Part shown: positions 1-8,198 of the stretch, piece after piece | Layout: each line of letters begins with the position of its first letter | Position numbering within the stretch: the first letter of the stretch is position 1 | Made by a program: the position numbers and the translations under genes | The notes under the pieces: model-generated | What the model was told of the DNA's origin: nothing | The model's input: the letters and a program-made list of their open reading frames with translations, nothing else | Database searches by the model: none | Source: Armatimonadota bacterium | GTDB lineage: Bacteria > Armatimonadota > Fimbriimonadia > Fimbriimonadales > Fimbriimonadaceae | Direction: 5' to 3' | Assembly (NCBI GenBank): GCA_025360125.1 | Contig: JANYCU010000012.1 | Span: 140,117-204,116, forward strand | Length of the DNA: 64,000 nt

Positions 1-371
1 AAGTCCTTTCGAAGCACAATCGCACCCGTTGGGCACGCATCTTGGCAATATCCACAGAAGATGCAGCGGATCATGTTTATCTCGTACCTGGCGGCATACC
101 GCTCGCCCGGGCTATATCGCTCCTCATCGGTGTTCTCGGCCGCAACAACATTAATGCACCGAGCCGGACAAGCACCCGCGCAAAGCGAGCAGCCAATACA
201 CTTTTCGAGGCCGCTGTCATAGCGAGTCAAAACGTGGCGCCATCGGGTTCGTTCGAACTGCTCCCGCTTCTCTTCGGGATACATGATCGTTTCTTTTTCA
301 TGGCCAAGACGTTTGCCCGTGATCCCCATTCCATCAACAAGCGGTTTGATAACCTTATCGAGCAGCGACAT
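1..371 (-). CDS. nuoI: NADH-quinone oxidoreductase subunit I (3' part cut by window edge)
   Basis: Peripheral-arm subunit of respiratory complex I; it carries two 4Fe-4S clusters that pass electrons towards quinone. Read on the minus strand from ATG at 371, it shows two ferredoxin motifs: Cys58, 61, 64, 68 (CxxCxxCxxxCP) and Cys103, 106, 109, 113. The frame is still open at base 1, so the C-terminus lies outside the window. The start overlaps the nuoB stop by one base (TAATG), so the two are translationally coupled. nuoB lying directly before nuoI is unusual, since nuoC-H normally lie between them. Identification is firm. Confidence 0.93.
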   Translation of the reverse strand, partial: MSLLDKVIKPLVDGMGITGKRLGHEKETIMYPEEKREQFERTRWRHVLTRYDSGLEKCIGCSLCAGACPARCINVVAAENTDEERYSPGERYAARYEINMIRCIFCGYCQDACPTGAIVLRKD

Positions 372-949
372 TAGACGGACATCACCTCTTGCGGAGTTGG
401 GTTCAATTCAATAAGCCTCAAATCACTCATCGTCTTTGCGCGGCCCCGCTTGATCTTCTCTTGAAGCTTCATAATGCCGTAAATCAAAGCGTCAGGCGAT
501 GGTGGGCAACCCGGAACATAAACATCAACCGGGACGACTTGATCTGCACCCTGAACGATTGCGTAGTTATTGTAAACGCCACCCGATGAAGCACATGCTC
601 CCATCGAGATAACCCACTTAGGTTCGGGCATTTGGTCGTAAATTTGTCGAAGAACAGGAGCCATTTTCTTGCTAAGACGGCCCGCAATGATCATGACGTC
701 TGCTTGGCGCGGAGTGGCTCGAAAGGCTTCCGATCCAAACCGAGCAATATCAAATCGAGGGTCTGCCGCGCTCATCATTTCAATCGCGCAACAAGCTAAT
801 CCAAAGGTAACCGGCCAAAGCGAATTAGCTCGCGCTTGACCAACAAGGGTCTCAAGCGAAGTGACAATAAAATTGCCTCCCTTCTCGGCACCCGGAATGG
901 CTGGCATACTGCTGTCATGTAAGACTACGGTTTCGACTCTTTTTGGCAT
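371..949 (-). CDS. nuoB: NADH-quinone oxidoreductase subunit B
   Basis: NuoB holds cluster N2, the last Fe-S centre before quinone in complex I. The 192-residue protein has the expected length and the family signature: the tandem pair Cys53-Cys54, Cys119 in GACASSGG and Cys148 in PGCPPSP, which together bind N2. It is the first gene of this operon segment, with no nuoA upstream (the next gene upstream is an unrelated reductase separated by a repeat array), and runs into nuoI with a one-base overlap. A TAGAAT hexamer sits about 20 bases before the ATG on the minus strand and could be a -10 element, but no good -35 is visible. Confidence 0.95.
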   Translation of the reverse strand: MPKRVETVVLHDSSMPAIPGAEKGGNFIVTSLETLVGQARANSLWPVTFGLACCAIEMMSAADPRFDIARFGSEAFRATPRQADVMIIAGRLSKKMAPVLRQIYDQMPEPKWVISMGACASSGGVYNNYAIVQGADQVVPVDVYVPGCPPSPDALIYGIMKLQEKIKRGRAKTMSDLRLIELNPTPQEVMSV

Positions 950-1067
950 GGATACGCTCTCATCTATTCTACCGAGAACTGGCTAGTTTTTCCTCTCCTC
1001 TTTAACGGAGCGAAGCATCCTGGAGCTTGGAAAGTGAGAGGAACGGAGTTCCCGAGCTAGGTATCTT

Positions 1068-1203
1068 CCCTTGCCCTTGCCCTTGCCCTTGCCCTTGCCC
1101 TTGCCCTTGCCCTTGCCCTTGCCCTTGCCCTTGCCCTTGCCCTTGCCCTTGCCCTTGCCCTTGCACTCTGCACTCTGCACTCTGCACTCTGCACTCTGCA
1201 CTC
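1068..1203. repeat. Composite tandem array: CCCTTG x16 then CACTCTG x5
   Basis: Sixteen exact copies of CCCTTG (1068-1163) run straight into five copies of CACTCTG plus a partial sixth (1164-1203). The array ends five bases before the stop codon of the reductase gene at 1208. All frames stay open through it, which creates spurious repetitive reading frames on both strands. Related shorter arrays occur at 5991-6014 and around 5861-5883, always between genes. Confidence 0.97.
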
Positions 1204-1207
1204 GCCC

Positions 1208-2110
1208 TTAAGCCCCACCCAACAACCGATAACACGTCCACGCCGCCAACGCATCCTGCGCCGCCGACCCAATTGACTTGTACAACGTCCGACCCGAAAC
1301 CCCTTCGCTCGACATCAAATCGCCAAACAATCGCACATCCGGCTTAATGTCGATCAAATCCCCACTGGTCTCCAACGAAGCTAAATTATCAACCCAAATC
1401 GCCGAAGCCCGAACCAAATCCGGTGACAACTCCCGCATCGACGGGCGATATGAACCGATCTCCGAAACATGTGTCTCTGCCCCAACCATGTCAAGCGACA
1501 ACAACGGAGCCTCGCTATTTGTCGCCATCACGATCATCTCCGCTCCATCGGCAACTTCAGCGACGCTCGAACACGAGACGACTGGCAAGCCAACCGCCGC
1601 CACCGCATCAACGTGTCGATCCATAACCCGAACTTCCGAAATCGGTCGTAAGACGGCCAGTGCCCGCAACGTGCTCAACCCTTGCGGACCAGCCCCCACC
1701 AATCCAAGCACCGTCGCTTCCGGTCGAGCCAATCGATGCGTCGCCAGCGCCGTACTCACCCCTGTTCGCAACGCCGTTAAGGAAGCAGCGTCAAATGTTG
1801 CCAACGGCAACCCAGACTGAATATCGAACAGAATCGTTACGCCCTGAAAGCGTGCCTGCCCTGCCGCCCGATTCCCCGGAATATCGTTAAACAGCTTCAC
1901 CGCGTAGATATCGGGAAAGACACCATCCGGCGACGCCCGAATGTACGCAGGCATGACCAACCCATTCCCCCCCGAAGCCTCTAAGGAAACGTATTGTCGC
2001 GACGGAATCTCAGCCGCCCCGCTCGCCACCGCCCGAAATGCCCACGACATGGCATCTAAAATCTCGACCGGATAACCCAGCCCAACAATCTCCTCCGCCG
2101 AAATGTTCAT
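1208..2110 (-). CDS. Ornithine cyclodeaminase / mu-crystallin family NAD(P)-dependent enzyme
   Basis: A 300-residue soluble protein of the OCD/mu-crystallin/alanine dehydrogenase family, whose members deaminate or reduce amino and imino acids with NAD(P). Visible signs are the substrate-side Lys in the YAVKLFN segment near residue 70, the conserved LRTGVSTALAT segment near 113-125, and a Rossmann nucleotide motif GLVGAGPQG near 135-143. Length is normal for the family. The actual substrate (ornithine, proline-type imines, alanine or a siderophore precursor) cannot be told from sequence, and the neighbours give no pathway hint. The gene stands alone, with a tandem array at its 3' end and a dispersed palindromic element upstream. 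Confidence 0.85.
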   Translation of the reverse strand: MNISAEEIVGLGYPVEILDAMSWAFRAVASGAAEIPSRQYVSLEASGGNGLVMPAYIRASPDGVFPDIYAVKLFNDIPGNRAAGQARFQGVTILFDIQSGLPLATFDAASLTALRTGVSTALATHRLARPEATVLGLVGAGPQGLSTLRALAVLRPISEVRVMDRHVDAVAAVGLPVVSCSSVAEVADGAEMIVMATNSEAPLLSLDMVGAETHVSEIGSYRPSMRELSPDLVRASAIWVDNLASLETSGDLIDIKPDVRLFGDLMSSEGVSGRTLYKSIGSAAQDALAAWTCYRLLGGA

Positions 2111-2261
2111 GCCAAAACAATCTTACTTGTATTGAATTTCGTTTCGAGGAATGACTTTAAAATGCAATTGACAAATAGATGATTTTGATGTCCAAATATA
2201 TCTCGGGCATCCTGCATACCAATATGTGAATGCCATTCATGCATTTCTTAGGCGGTGGCAC

Positions 2262-2418
2262 AGCCCCACAGGGGCGGTCCTGAGTCAGCCTAGGTCGTAG
2301 AAGTCGAGCATTGTCTCAGCAATGCAAGACTTCGTAGGCCTAGGTAGCAAGGACAATCAGTCCCTTCCACGGCCGCTCCAATTCAACTTTGAAGTCGAAT
2401 TATGAGACGAGCGGCCCC
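2262..2418. repeat. Dispersed palindromic element, copy A
   Basis: About 155 bp made of nested inverted repeats: a small GCCCC/GGGGC hairpin, a long hairpin opening with GTCAGCCTAGG and closing with GTAGGCCTAGG around a TTGTCTCAGCAA centre, then GGCCGCTC paired with GAGCGGCC. The same architecture recurs at 5648-5812 and, partly, at 5501-5570. It has no coding potential and accounts for most of the 2111-2482 gap. A non-autonomous MITE or REP-like element is the likely class. Confidence 0.8.
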
Positions 2419-2482
2419 ACATTTAGAATAAAGAGATTTCCCGCCGTTCTATAGGACCCTCTACGCACTTCGCACTCCGCTC

Positions 2483-3391
2483 CTATTTCTTGACGCCCTT
2501 CGGCTTCGGAAAGAAATAGAGGTCATCCGCCGCCGCCGAATCCGCGCCGATGTCGATGTACCGATCAACCCAAGATCCGACCGGAATCTCCTTCGCCGAA
2601 ATCCCCAGGCTTTTCGCAAAACCCTTTGTCGATCCTGAATTCAGGAATGTATGCCCCTGAAGCTCGGGGCTCCAAGCAAACTTCCCACCAATCGTCCCTT
2701 CCAAAGGTGTCGGAGAAATCACAAACATCTCGTGGCGGATGCCATCGACCCAACAATCCTTGGGACTGGCATAAGGCACAAATGGTACTTCCGTCTTAAA
2801 TGACAGGCGAACCGCGCTGGTGCGCAACACCTCACTCTTCGAATAAACCTGAAATGCCGTCAAAAACCACCGCTTCTGAACATAGGTTTCAAGCCACTTC
2901 TTTTGTTCTAAACTCGCCTTGTAGCCGTTTTTGTCCATCCATTCCGACAGCGCGATTACATCGCTCGCCAAGATTGTTGTCGCTTTCAGATTTCCAACCA
3001 ATTCAACCTGCTTAACCTCAACCTTGCCCCGAATTAACGTTCCATAATTTGAATCAAGGTCATCCTCGTGATTCGGTTTTGGCGTAGCTGTCACTGGGCG
3101 AGGAGGGTAGATCAGAGACGAAAGGAAGGTAATTGGCTCATTCCCGACTTCCTTAACCTTTGGTATCGAGGGAGTAGGAACCAAGAATTCAAATTTCTCG
3201 GCTTTCGACATGAATGCCGAAGACTGAACCAATTGCTCGGTCTTGGTCGCCGGGTCCCACACCAAAATATTGCACTGAGCCACCATTCCGACCGATGGCC
3301 ACGCCATCGACGTCAAAATCATCGACCCAATACTATTCGAGGTCGCAAAAACTGCAATCCCAATTCCTATAAACCGTCTCGTCCTGCCCAT
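2483..3391 (-). CDS. Exported protein of the DUF2330 type
   Basis: A 302-residue protein starting with a basic stretch (MGRTRRF) and a hydrophobic segment to about residue 35, consistent with a signal peptide or N-terminal anchor. The following region has the pattern of DUF2330 proteins: a Cys right after the export segment, a WDPATKTEQLVQS-like stretch, a FLVPTPS motif and a Trp- and Pro-rich C-terminal half. The family has no known biochemical role. It is monocistronic, with a palindromic repeat downstream and a 33-base gap to the dapE stop upstream. The assignment rests on pattern memory, so the family name is moderately sure and function is unknown. Confidence 0.6.
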   Translation of the reverse strand: MGRTRRFIGIGIAVFATSNSIGSMILTSMAWPSVGMVAQCNILVWDPATKTEQLVQSSAFMSKAEKFEFLVPTPSIPKVKEVGNEPITFLSSLIYPPRPVTATPKPNHEDDLDSNYGTLIRGKVEVKQVELVGNLKATTILASDVIALSEWMDKNGYKASLEQKKWLETYVQKRWFLTAFQVYSKSEVLRTSAVRLSFKTEVPFVPYASPKDCWVDGIRHEMFVISPTPLEGTIGGKFAWSPELQGHTFLNSGSTKGFAKSLGISAKEIPVGSWVDRYIDIGADSAAADDLYFFPKPKGVKK

Positions 3392-3424
3392 AAACGCGAA
3401 GAACGCGCGAATTTCCGAAAAGTT

Positions 3425-4552
3425 CTATGGCAAAAGCGATTCTAAGACTAAGCGGTAAATCCGAACACATCCTTCGAGTTCGGCAACTCCAACGCATTCG
3501 TTCGCCGCATGAATCGTCGCGTTAATCGGCCCAAACTCCACCACCGGAATCTTGTGCGCGGCAAAAAATCGTGCATCCGACGTCCCGCCCCCGGTTGCTT
3601 GGCTCGGAGTCCGCTTGGTCTCCGCCTTTACTGCGCCCGCTATCGCATCAATTAATTTCGGATTGTGCGTGATGAACGGCTGAGCCGAGGCATTCCAAAC
3701 AAACTGACAATCCAACTTATAAGCGTGAGCCATCATGGTGATCCGCTCTTCGATTAACTCAGCGGTAATTTCCGTGTTGTATCTCAAATTGAAATCGAGC
3801 GTCAAAGATCCCGGAACAACGTTCACCGCCCCAGTTCCCGCGTGAATATTCGATACCTGGAGGGTCGACGGAGGAAAGTCATCGTTCCCGCTGTCCCATC
3901 TAATGGCTAATAACTCGGTAAGAAAAGGAGCCAACCGATGAACCGGATTATCCGCCAAATGCGGGTATGCAACATGCCCTTGCTTTCCAAAAACCGTCAT
4001 TTTCGCACTAACCGAGCCACGCCGACCGACCTTGATCATGTCGCCAAACCGAGCATCGCTGGTCGGTTCGCCCACGAGCGCATAGTCAATTTTAACGCCA
4101 CGGTCAACCAACGTCTGCAAAGCGCGCCCCGTCCCGTCAACCGCCATTCCCTCTTCATCGCTCGTGACCAATAAGCCAACCGTTCCAGCATGATTGGGGT
4201 TTTCCAGAACAAACTGCAACAGCGCAACGCAAAGCGCCGCTAACGGCCCCTTCATGTCGGCGGAACCTCGCCCGAAGATCATTCCATCCCGAAGTGTAGG
4301 ATCAAACGGCTGAGTGTCCCAGGATTCAAGCGCACCCGGCGGCACCACATCGCAGTGGCCATCGAAAACCACCAAAGGAACTCCCGAACCATGGGTAACC
4401 CACAAATTCCGAACGTCGCCATAATCCAGATGCTCAACCGAAAACCCTTGCGCCCCAAAAAGCGAAGCTAAATACTCCTGAATCCCCCCGTCCGAAGGCG
4501 TGATCGAGGGCCGCCGAATCAGTTCGCAAGCGAGATTGACGACCGATATCAT
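3425..4552 (-). CDS. dapE: Succinyl-diaminopimelate desuccinylase-like M20 peptidase
   Basis: Hydrolyses N-succinyl-L,L-diaminopimelate to L,L-DAP and succinate in lysine and peptidoglycan synthesis, using two zinc ions in the cytoplasm. The 375-residue protein shows the M20 metal and catalytic residues in order: FDGHCDVV, GRGSADMKG, the SDEEG pair (general base and ligand), and a late His in NATIHAANE. The internal lid/dimerisation domain spans roughly 180-290. It lies four bases downstream of dapD in the same direction, which makes the desuccinylase role much more likely than acetylornithine deacetylase or a generic peptidase. Confidence 0.9.
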   Translation of the reverse strand: MISVVNLACELIRRPSITPSDGGIQEYLASLFGAQGFSVEHLDYGDVRNLWVTHGSGVPLVVFDGHCDVVPPGALESWDTQPFDPTLRDGMIFGRGSADMKGPLAALCVALLQFVLENPNHAGTVGLLVTSDEEGMAVDGTGRALQTLVDRGVKIDYALVGEPTSDARFGDMIKVGRRGSVSAKMTVFGKQGHVAYPHLADNPVHRLAPFLTELLAIRWDSGNDDFPPSTLQVSNIHAGTGAVNVVPGSLTLDFNLRYNTEITAELIEERITMMAHAYKLDCQFVWNASAQPFITHNPKLIDAIAGAVKAETKRTPSQATGGGTSDARFFAAHKIPVVEFGPINATIHAANECVGVAELEGCVRIYRLVLESLLP

Positions 4553-4556
4553 GTTT

Positions 4557-5375
4557 CTAGTCCCGCAGAAGGTCGTTCAACGAGGTCTTTGCCCGAGTCT
4601 GAGCATCGACTTTCTTCACGATGATCGCCGCATATAAACTATGCGATCCGTCCTTGCTCGGCAAGTTGCCCGGAACAACGACCGATCCTGCCGGAACCCG
4701 TCCGTACATAATTTCGCCCGTCTCCCGGTCATAAATCTTCGTACTTTGGCTAATGAAAACGCCCATTGATATGACCGAATTCTCTTCGACAATCACGCCT
4801 TCAACGATTTCCGATCGAGCACCAATGAAACAGTTGTCTTCGATTATGACTGGGTTTGCCTGAAGTGGTTCCAACACGCCACCAATTCCAACTCCTCCGC
4901 TCAAGTGAACATTCTTACCAATCTGAGCGCATGAGCCAACCGTCACCCAGGTGTCAACCATCGTTCCCGCGTCGACGTATGCCCCGATATTCACAAAGCT
5001 CGGCATCACAACCACATTTGAACCAAGAAAACATCCACGCCGAACCGTCGCACCCGGAACGACCCGGTAACCGCCTTGCTCAAAGTGGCTGTATTTGAAA
5101 TGCTCAAACTTGAGAGGCACCTTGTCGAAATACTTGAGGCATCCGGCTTCACTGGTATCGCTTCCCGTCACCTTGAAGAACAAAAGAATGGCTTTCTTGA
5201 TCCATTGATGGGTGATCCACTCGCCATTCACCTTTTCACAGACCCGCAATTCCCCGCTGTCAAGGCCATCCAAAACAACCTCAATCGCGAGTTTTAGGTC
5301 GTCGGAATAATTGGCAAAAGAAATATTGGCTCGGTCTTCCCAAGCGGATTCAATGATCGGAGCAAACTGGTGCAC
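4557..5375 (-). CDS. dapD: 2,3,4,5-tetrahydropyridine-2,6-dicarboxylate N-succinyltransferase
   Basis: Transfers succinyl from succinyl-CoA to tetrahydrodipicolinate, the first committed step of the succinylase branch to DAP and lysine. The 272-residue length is typical. Residues about 105-225 show the hexapeptide repeats of a left-handed beta-helix (for example [20 protein letters not shown] and [12 protein letters not shown]), ending in the [20 protein letters not shown] segment characteristic of DapD. It is first in a two-gene operon with dapE (four-base gap). The upstream 5376-5500 stretch holds its promoter region, with no sharp sigma-70 consensus visible. Confidence 0.95.
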   Translation of the reverse strand: MHQFAPIIESAWEDRANISFANYSDDLKLAIEVVLDGLDSGELRVCEKVNGEWITHQWIKKAILLFFKVTGSDTSEAGCLKYFDKVPLKFEHFKYSHFEQGGYRVVPGATVRRGCFLGSNVVVMPSFVNIGAYVDAGTMVDTWVTVGSCAQIGKNVHLSGGVGIGGVLEPLQANPVIIEDNCFIGARSEIVEGVIVEENSVISMGVFISQSTKIYDRETGEIMYGRVPAGSVVVPGNLPSKDGSHSLYAAIIVKKVDAQTRAKTSLNDLLRD

Positions 5376-5500
5376 GGGAGTTAAGTTGTACCTGGAAACA
5401 GAAGATAAAGGCCCAACTTAGAAGGCAACTGACAACACCTACCTCTTCATCATTCAAAATATTCACTGGAATTAAGACTAGCTTCAAGAGGGCGGCAACG

Positions 5501-5570
5501 TGTCAGCCTAGGTCGGAGAAGTTTTACGTTATCTCAGCAACGCAAAACTTCGAAGGCTAAGGTGGCAACC
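5501..5570. repeat. Dispersed palindromic element, partial copy C
   Basis: This repeats only the central long hairpin of copies A and B: TGTCAGCCTAGGTCGGAGA, a GTTTTACGTT arm, a TCTCAGC turn and an AACGCAAAAC arm. The outer right arm is mutated (GAAGGCTAAGG in place of GTAGGCCTAGG). It lacks the flanking GCCCC/GGGGC and GGCCGCTC/GAGCGGCC hairpins. Confidence 0.75.
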
Positions 5571-5647
5571 ATCCATTCCACCATTCTTGAATCCAACTAT
5601 CGGTCCATGTCTTCGGTGCAAATCCAAGACTATGAAGGAGTCAAAAA

Positions 5648-5812
5648 CAGCCCCAAAGGGGCGGCTCTGTGTCAGCCTAGGTCGGAGATGTTTTACGTTG
5701 TCTCAGCAACGCAAAACTTCGTAGGCCTAGGTTCGTGACCGCAATAGTCCCTTCCGCGGCCGCTCTATCAAACGTAGAATTCCAGGGCCCAGGCGAGCGG
5801 CCCACGGGCTTG
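5648..5812. repeat. Dispersed palindromic element, copy B
   Basis: The best-formed copy: a GCCCC-AAA-GGGGC hairpin, then the long hairpin with GTTTTACGTTG facing CAACGCAAAAC and CCTAGG at both ends, then GGCCGCTC paired with GAGCGGCC. It sits between dapD and a small lipoprotein gene. The rest of the 5376-6039 gap holds partial copy C, a CCCTTG/CCCTCG run near 5861-5883, a possible degenerate hairpin with two GTGACCGACC/GGTCGGTCAC-type arms (5931-5975) and a CACTTG array; no gene is apparent. Confidence 0.8.
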
Positions 5813-5990
5813 TCGGCAAGCATCTAACTCCAAACTCCAAACTATTACGTCCTAGCCCCGCGCCCTTGCCCTCGCCCTCGCTCTTTTAGTTGCCCCCGAG
5901 CCTAATCCTTCCCGAAGCAGGGGAAGGTGGCAGGTCGGTCACTCCGAAGTATTTGGAATCGCGTGACCGACCTGACGGAAGGGATGATTG

Positions 5991-6034
5991 CACTTGCACT
6001 TGCACTTGCACTTGCACTCCGCACTCCACACTCC
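5991..6034. repeat. CACTTG x4 tandem array with degenerate CACTCC tail
   Basis: Four exact CACTTG units (5991-6014) are followed by CACTCC-type units up to about 6034. As at 1068-1203, the array ends a few bases from the stop codon of the neighbouring minus-strand gene (6040). Confidence 0.9.
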
Positions 6035-6039
6035 CGCCC

Positions 6040-6384
6040 TCACTGAACGGTTATCGATATATCCCCAGAATCCGCCTCACCCGTAAATAACGTAAACCCG
6101 GCGTGAATCGTATACGTTCCCGCCACCTGAGGAGCTTGGTAAACCGCACGGCTGTGGTCGTTAAAGACCGGAGTCACCGTCCCGTTTCCACTTCCCCCAA
6201 CAACCTCATAGCTATAACTGACCGCATCGCCATTCGCGACTATGACCGTGAGCTTAACCGTTCCGCCAACGGTCGTCGTCGCATTGTGAGGCAAAACCGC
6301 AAACGAAGTCCCCGACTGATATCCTCCACAACCTGACGACAGCACGACCAAGCCAACTATGAATCCAATCACAATTCGTCGCAT
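6040..6384 (-). CDS. Small Ig-like lipoprotein
   Basis: A 114-residue protein with a classic lipoprotein signal: MRR, a hydrophobic stretch, then the lipobox LSSGC with Cys at about residue 19 followed by GGYQSG. The mature part is rich in Thr, Val and Gly with an alternating beta pattern (TTTVGGTVKLTVIV, GTYTIHAGFTL), consistent with one Ig-like sandwich. The same style recurs in the larger cyclophilin lipoprotein at 11623-12903. No enzymatic motif is visible. It is divergent from the FMN reductase upstream, with 54 bases between the starts. Confidence 0.7.
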   Translation of the reverse strand: MRRIVIGFIVGLVVLSSGCGGYQSGTSFAVLPHNATTTVGGTVKLTVIVANGDAVSYSYEVVGGSGNGTVTPVFNDHSRAVYQAPQVAGTYTIHAGFTLFTGEADSGDISITVQ

Positions 6385-6438
6385 ATTCCCTATTCTATGC
6401 CAATTATTGCCTTGTTCACCTCGTATTTTCTTGATGGA

Positions 6439-6930
6439 ATGATCATTGGTCTGTGCGGCAGTTTAAGGGAAAAATCCCTCAATCGAATGGTGCTTACCGC
6501 CCTTCTAACCAAAATCCCCGAGCTCACAATTTGGGACGGAATGGGCCATCTCCCGTTGTTTAACCCCGATGTCGAATTCACCGAAAATCCATTCGTCCAG
6601 GACCTTCGAGCTCAACTTCGAGTGGCAAAAGTCGTGATCATCGCCAGCCCCGAGTACGCGCACGGTGTCACCGGAGTCATGAAAAACGCCCTCGATTGGG
6701 TCGTTGGCACGGGTGAATTTATGCAAAAGCCAACCGTGGTCATCAATTGCTCAGGTGCTGCGACCATTGCTAATCTTGCACTCCGCGAAACTCTTTCCGT
6801 CATGGAAGCACAAGTAATTCCCTTCACTATTCCACTGAGAAGCCACGGTACGACAATCGAACAAATTCTCTCTGACGAAACCTTAAGGTCCGAGCTGAAT
6901 CGAATCGCCGACTACTTAAAACTTCCCTGA
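6439..6930 (+). CDS. NADPH-dependent FMN reductase family flavoprotein
   Basis: A flavodoxin-fold reductase of about 163 residues. Reading from ATG at 6439 gives MIIGLCGSLREKSLN, the usual beta1 plus phosphate-binding loop (GSLRxxSxN). The SPEYAHGVTGVMKNALDWV segment near residues 72-90 is the second flavin-contact signature of the family. An upstream ATG at 6397 is in frame, but its 14 extra residues do not match the family, so the later start is preferred. Likely acceptors are quinones, azo compounds or metals; the physiological substrate is unknown. The region after the stop contains a CCCTGAT triplication and no obvious terminator. Confidence 0.82.
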   Translation: MIIGLCGSLREKSLNRMVLTALLTKIPELTIWDGMGHLPLFNPDVEFTENPFVQDLRAQLRVAKVVIIASPEYAHGVTGVMKNALDWVVGTGEFMQKPTVVINCSGAATIANLALRETLSVMEAQVIPFTIPLRSHGTTIEQILSDETLRSELNRIADYLKLP

Positions 6931-6951
6931 TCCCTGATCCCTGATCTCCGA

Positions 6952-7311
6952 TCAAAACAACCTACTGCCAATCTTCGCATCCAAGTTCATCGGAGTAATC
7001 AGCGTGGCTTCGCCGCTATCCATCTTCGGCACCTGCACACCCAGCGTCAAAAACTCAGACCGCACTCCCCCAATCTCCCTAGGTTCAAAATTCAAGACGC
7101 CAAAGATCAACTGCCCCATCAACTCTTCCTCCGAATGATTGGTAAACCTCCCCACGCTCGTCCGAACCCCATATTTCCCAAAATCCGCCTTAATTACGTA
7201 CGACGGCTTCGGAGCATCCACCGCCTGCGCAATCTCAATAATCCGCCCCAACCGAATATCAAGCTGCTCAAAAACATCAAAGGAAACCGTCGGCTTTGTC
7301 TCAGCACTCAT
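6952..7311 (-). CDS. csaA: tRNA-binding domain protein (CsaA-like)
   Basis: A stand-alone OB-fold tRNA-binding domain of about 119 residues, as in CsaA, which has been described as a chaperone-like or export-related protein, and as in the C-terminal domain of some methionyl-tRNA synthetases. Signs are FDVFEQLDIRLGRI at the N-terminus, YVIKADFGKYG, and the ending GEATLITPMNLDAKIGSRLF. The start is placed at ATG 7311 (MSAETKPTVSF); the 30-residue extension upstream lacks family similarity. It is tail-to-tail with the FMN reductase and divergent from msrA. Confidence 0.8.
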   Translation of the reverse strand: MSAETKPTVSFDVFEQLDIRLGRIIEIAQAVDAPKPSYVIKADFGKYGVRTSVGRFTNHSEEELMGQLIFGVLNFEPREIGGVRSEFLTLGVQVPKMDSGEATLITPMNLDAKIGSRLF

Positions 7312-7496
7312 AGAATCATTATGTGACTGCGCGAATTTATTCGCGCTCTCAGCTGCGCCATTTATTGCGCTGGATAACCGAATCAAAGTCGGCAATGGCA
7401 AAGAAACGCTCTGTCAGCCCACCTCACCCTTCAACACTTCGCACTCCAAACTGAAAAAACCTGAAACTATGAGCACTCCTCGCGCATTCTATTCGT

Positions 7497-8198
7497 ATGA
7501 AAATAAGAATGGTCAAGCATATGGGAATCGCTGGTTTACTCGGAAGTTTCGTAATACTGACGGCATGCGCCATGAAGCAGGCTCCTGCGGCGCCTGCACC
7601 ACAATCTGCCGCACCACAAATGAAGAAAATGGAAGGAAAATCAATGATCGTCGCTGGCGGCTGTTTCTGGTGCGTCGAAGCCCAATTTGAAGAACTAAAA
7701 GGAGTCCTCGACGTCGAAAGCGCCTACGTCGGCGGAAAATCGGCGAAAACATCGTACGAGGAAGTCTGTGGAGGAGCAACAGGACACGCCGAAGCCGTCA
7801 AGATCACCTTCGACCCTAAAGTCGTGGACGAGGCAGACTTGCTTCGAATATTCTTCGTTGCCCATGATCCGACCCAGCTAAACCAGCAAGGTAACGACCA
7901 CGGAACTCAGTATCGTTCCGCAATTTTCTACTCATCGCCCGAAGAGAAGGCTCTCGCACAAAAAATCATTCACGAAATTGATGCTGCGAAAATCTTTTCG
8001 CAGAAAATCGTAACCACGCTCGAACCAATTAAAAACTACATTCGCGCTGAAGAATATCACCAGGATTACTTCAAAAAATACGAACAGGCCACTGAAGAAC
8101 AGCGAAGCCAAATGAATGCTGGCTACTGCTCGTTTGTTGTCTCTCCAAAAGTCAAACACTTCCGAGAAATGTTCAAAGACAAATTGAAGAAGGGCTAA
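7497..8198 (+). CDS. msrA: Peptide methionine (S)-S-oxide reductase, lipoprotein form
   Basis: Repairs oxidised methionine in proteins. Residues about 50-230 match MsrA: the catalytic Cys in GGCFWC, the family stretch GATGHAEAV, DPTQLNQQGNDHGTQYRS, EEYHQDYFKKY, and a C-terminal Cys in GYCSFVVSPKV that may act as a resolving residue. What is less usual is the N-terminus: a hydrophobic segment ending in a lipobox (VILTAC, Cys at about 24) and a Pro/Ala linker, so this copy should be a membrane-anchored exported enzyme protecting envelope proteins. Its stop overlaps that of the convergent PPK2 gene by four bases. Confidence 0.92.
   Translation: MKIRMVKHMGIAGLLGSFVILTACAMKQAPAAPAPQSAAPQMKKMEGKSMIVAGGCFWCVEAQFEELKGVLDVESAYVGGKSAKTSYEEVCGGATGHAEAVKITFDPKVVDEADLLRIFFVAHDPTQLNQQGNDHGTQYRSAIFYSSPEEKALAQKIIHEIDAAKIFSQKIVTTLEPIKNYIRAEEYHQDYFKKYEQATEEQRSQMNAGYCSFVVSPKVKHFREMFKDKLKKG

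Noticed and set aside
1068..1203. Array as a CRISPR locus
   Set aside because: Units are 6-7 bases without spacers and no cas genes are present.
983..1347. Open frames on both strands encoding Gly-Lys, Gly-Gln, Ala-Arg or Pro-Cys repeats
   Set aside because: They are produced by the CCCTTG and CACTCTG arrays, which have no stop in any frame; no ribosome site or non-repeat protein part supports them.
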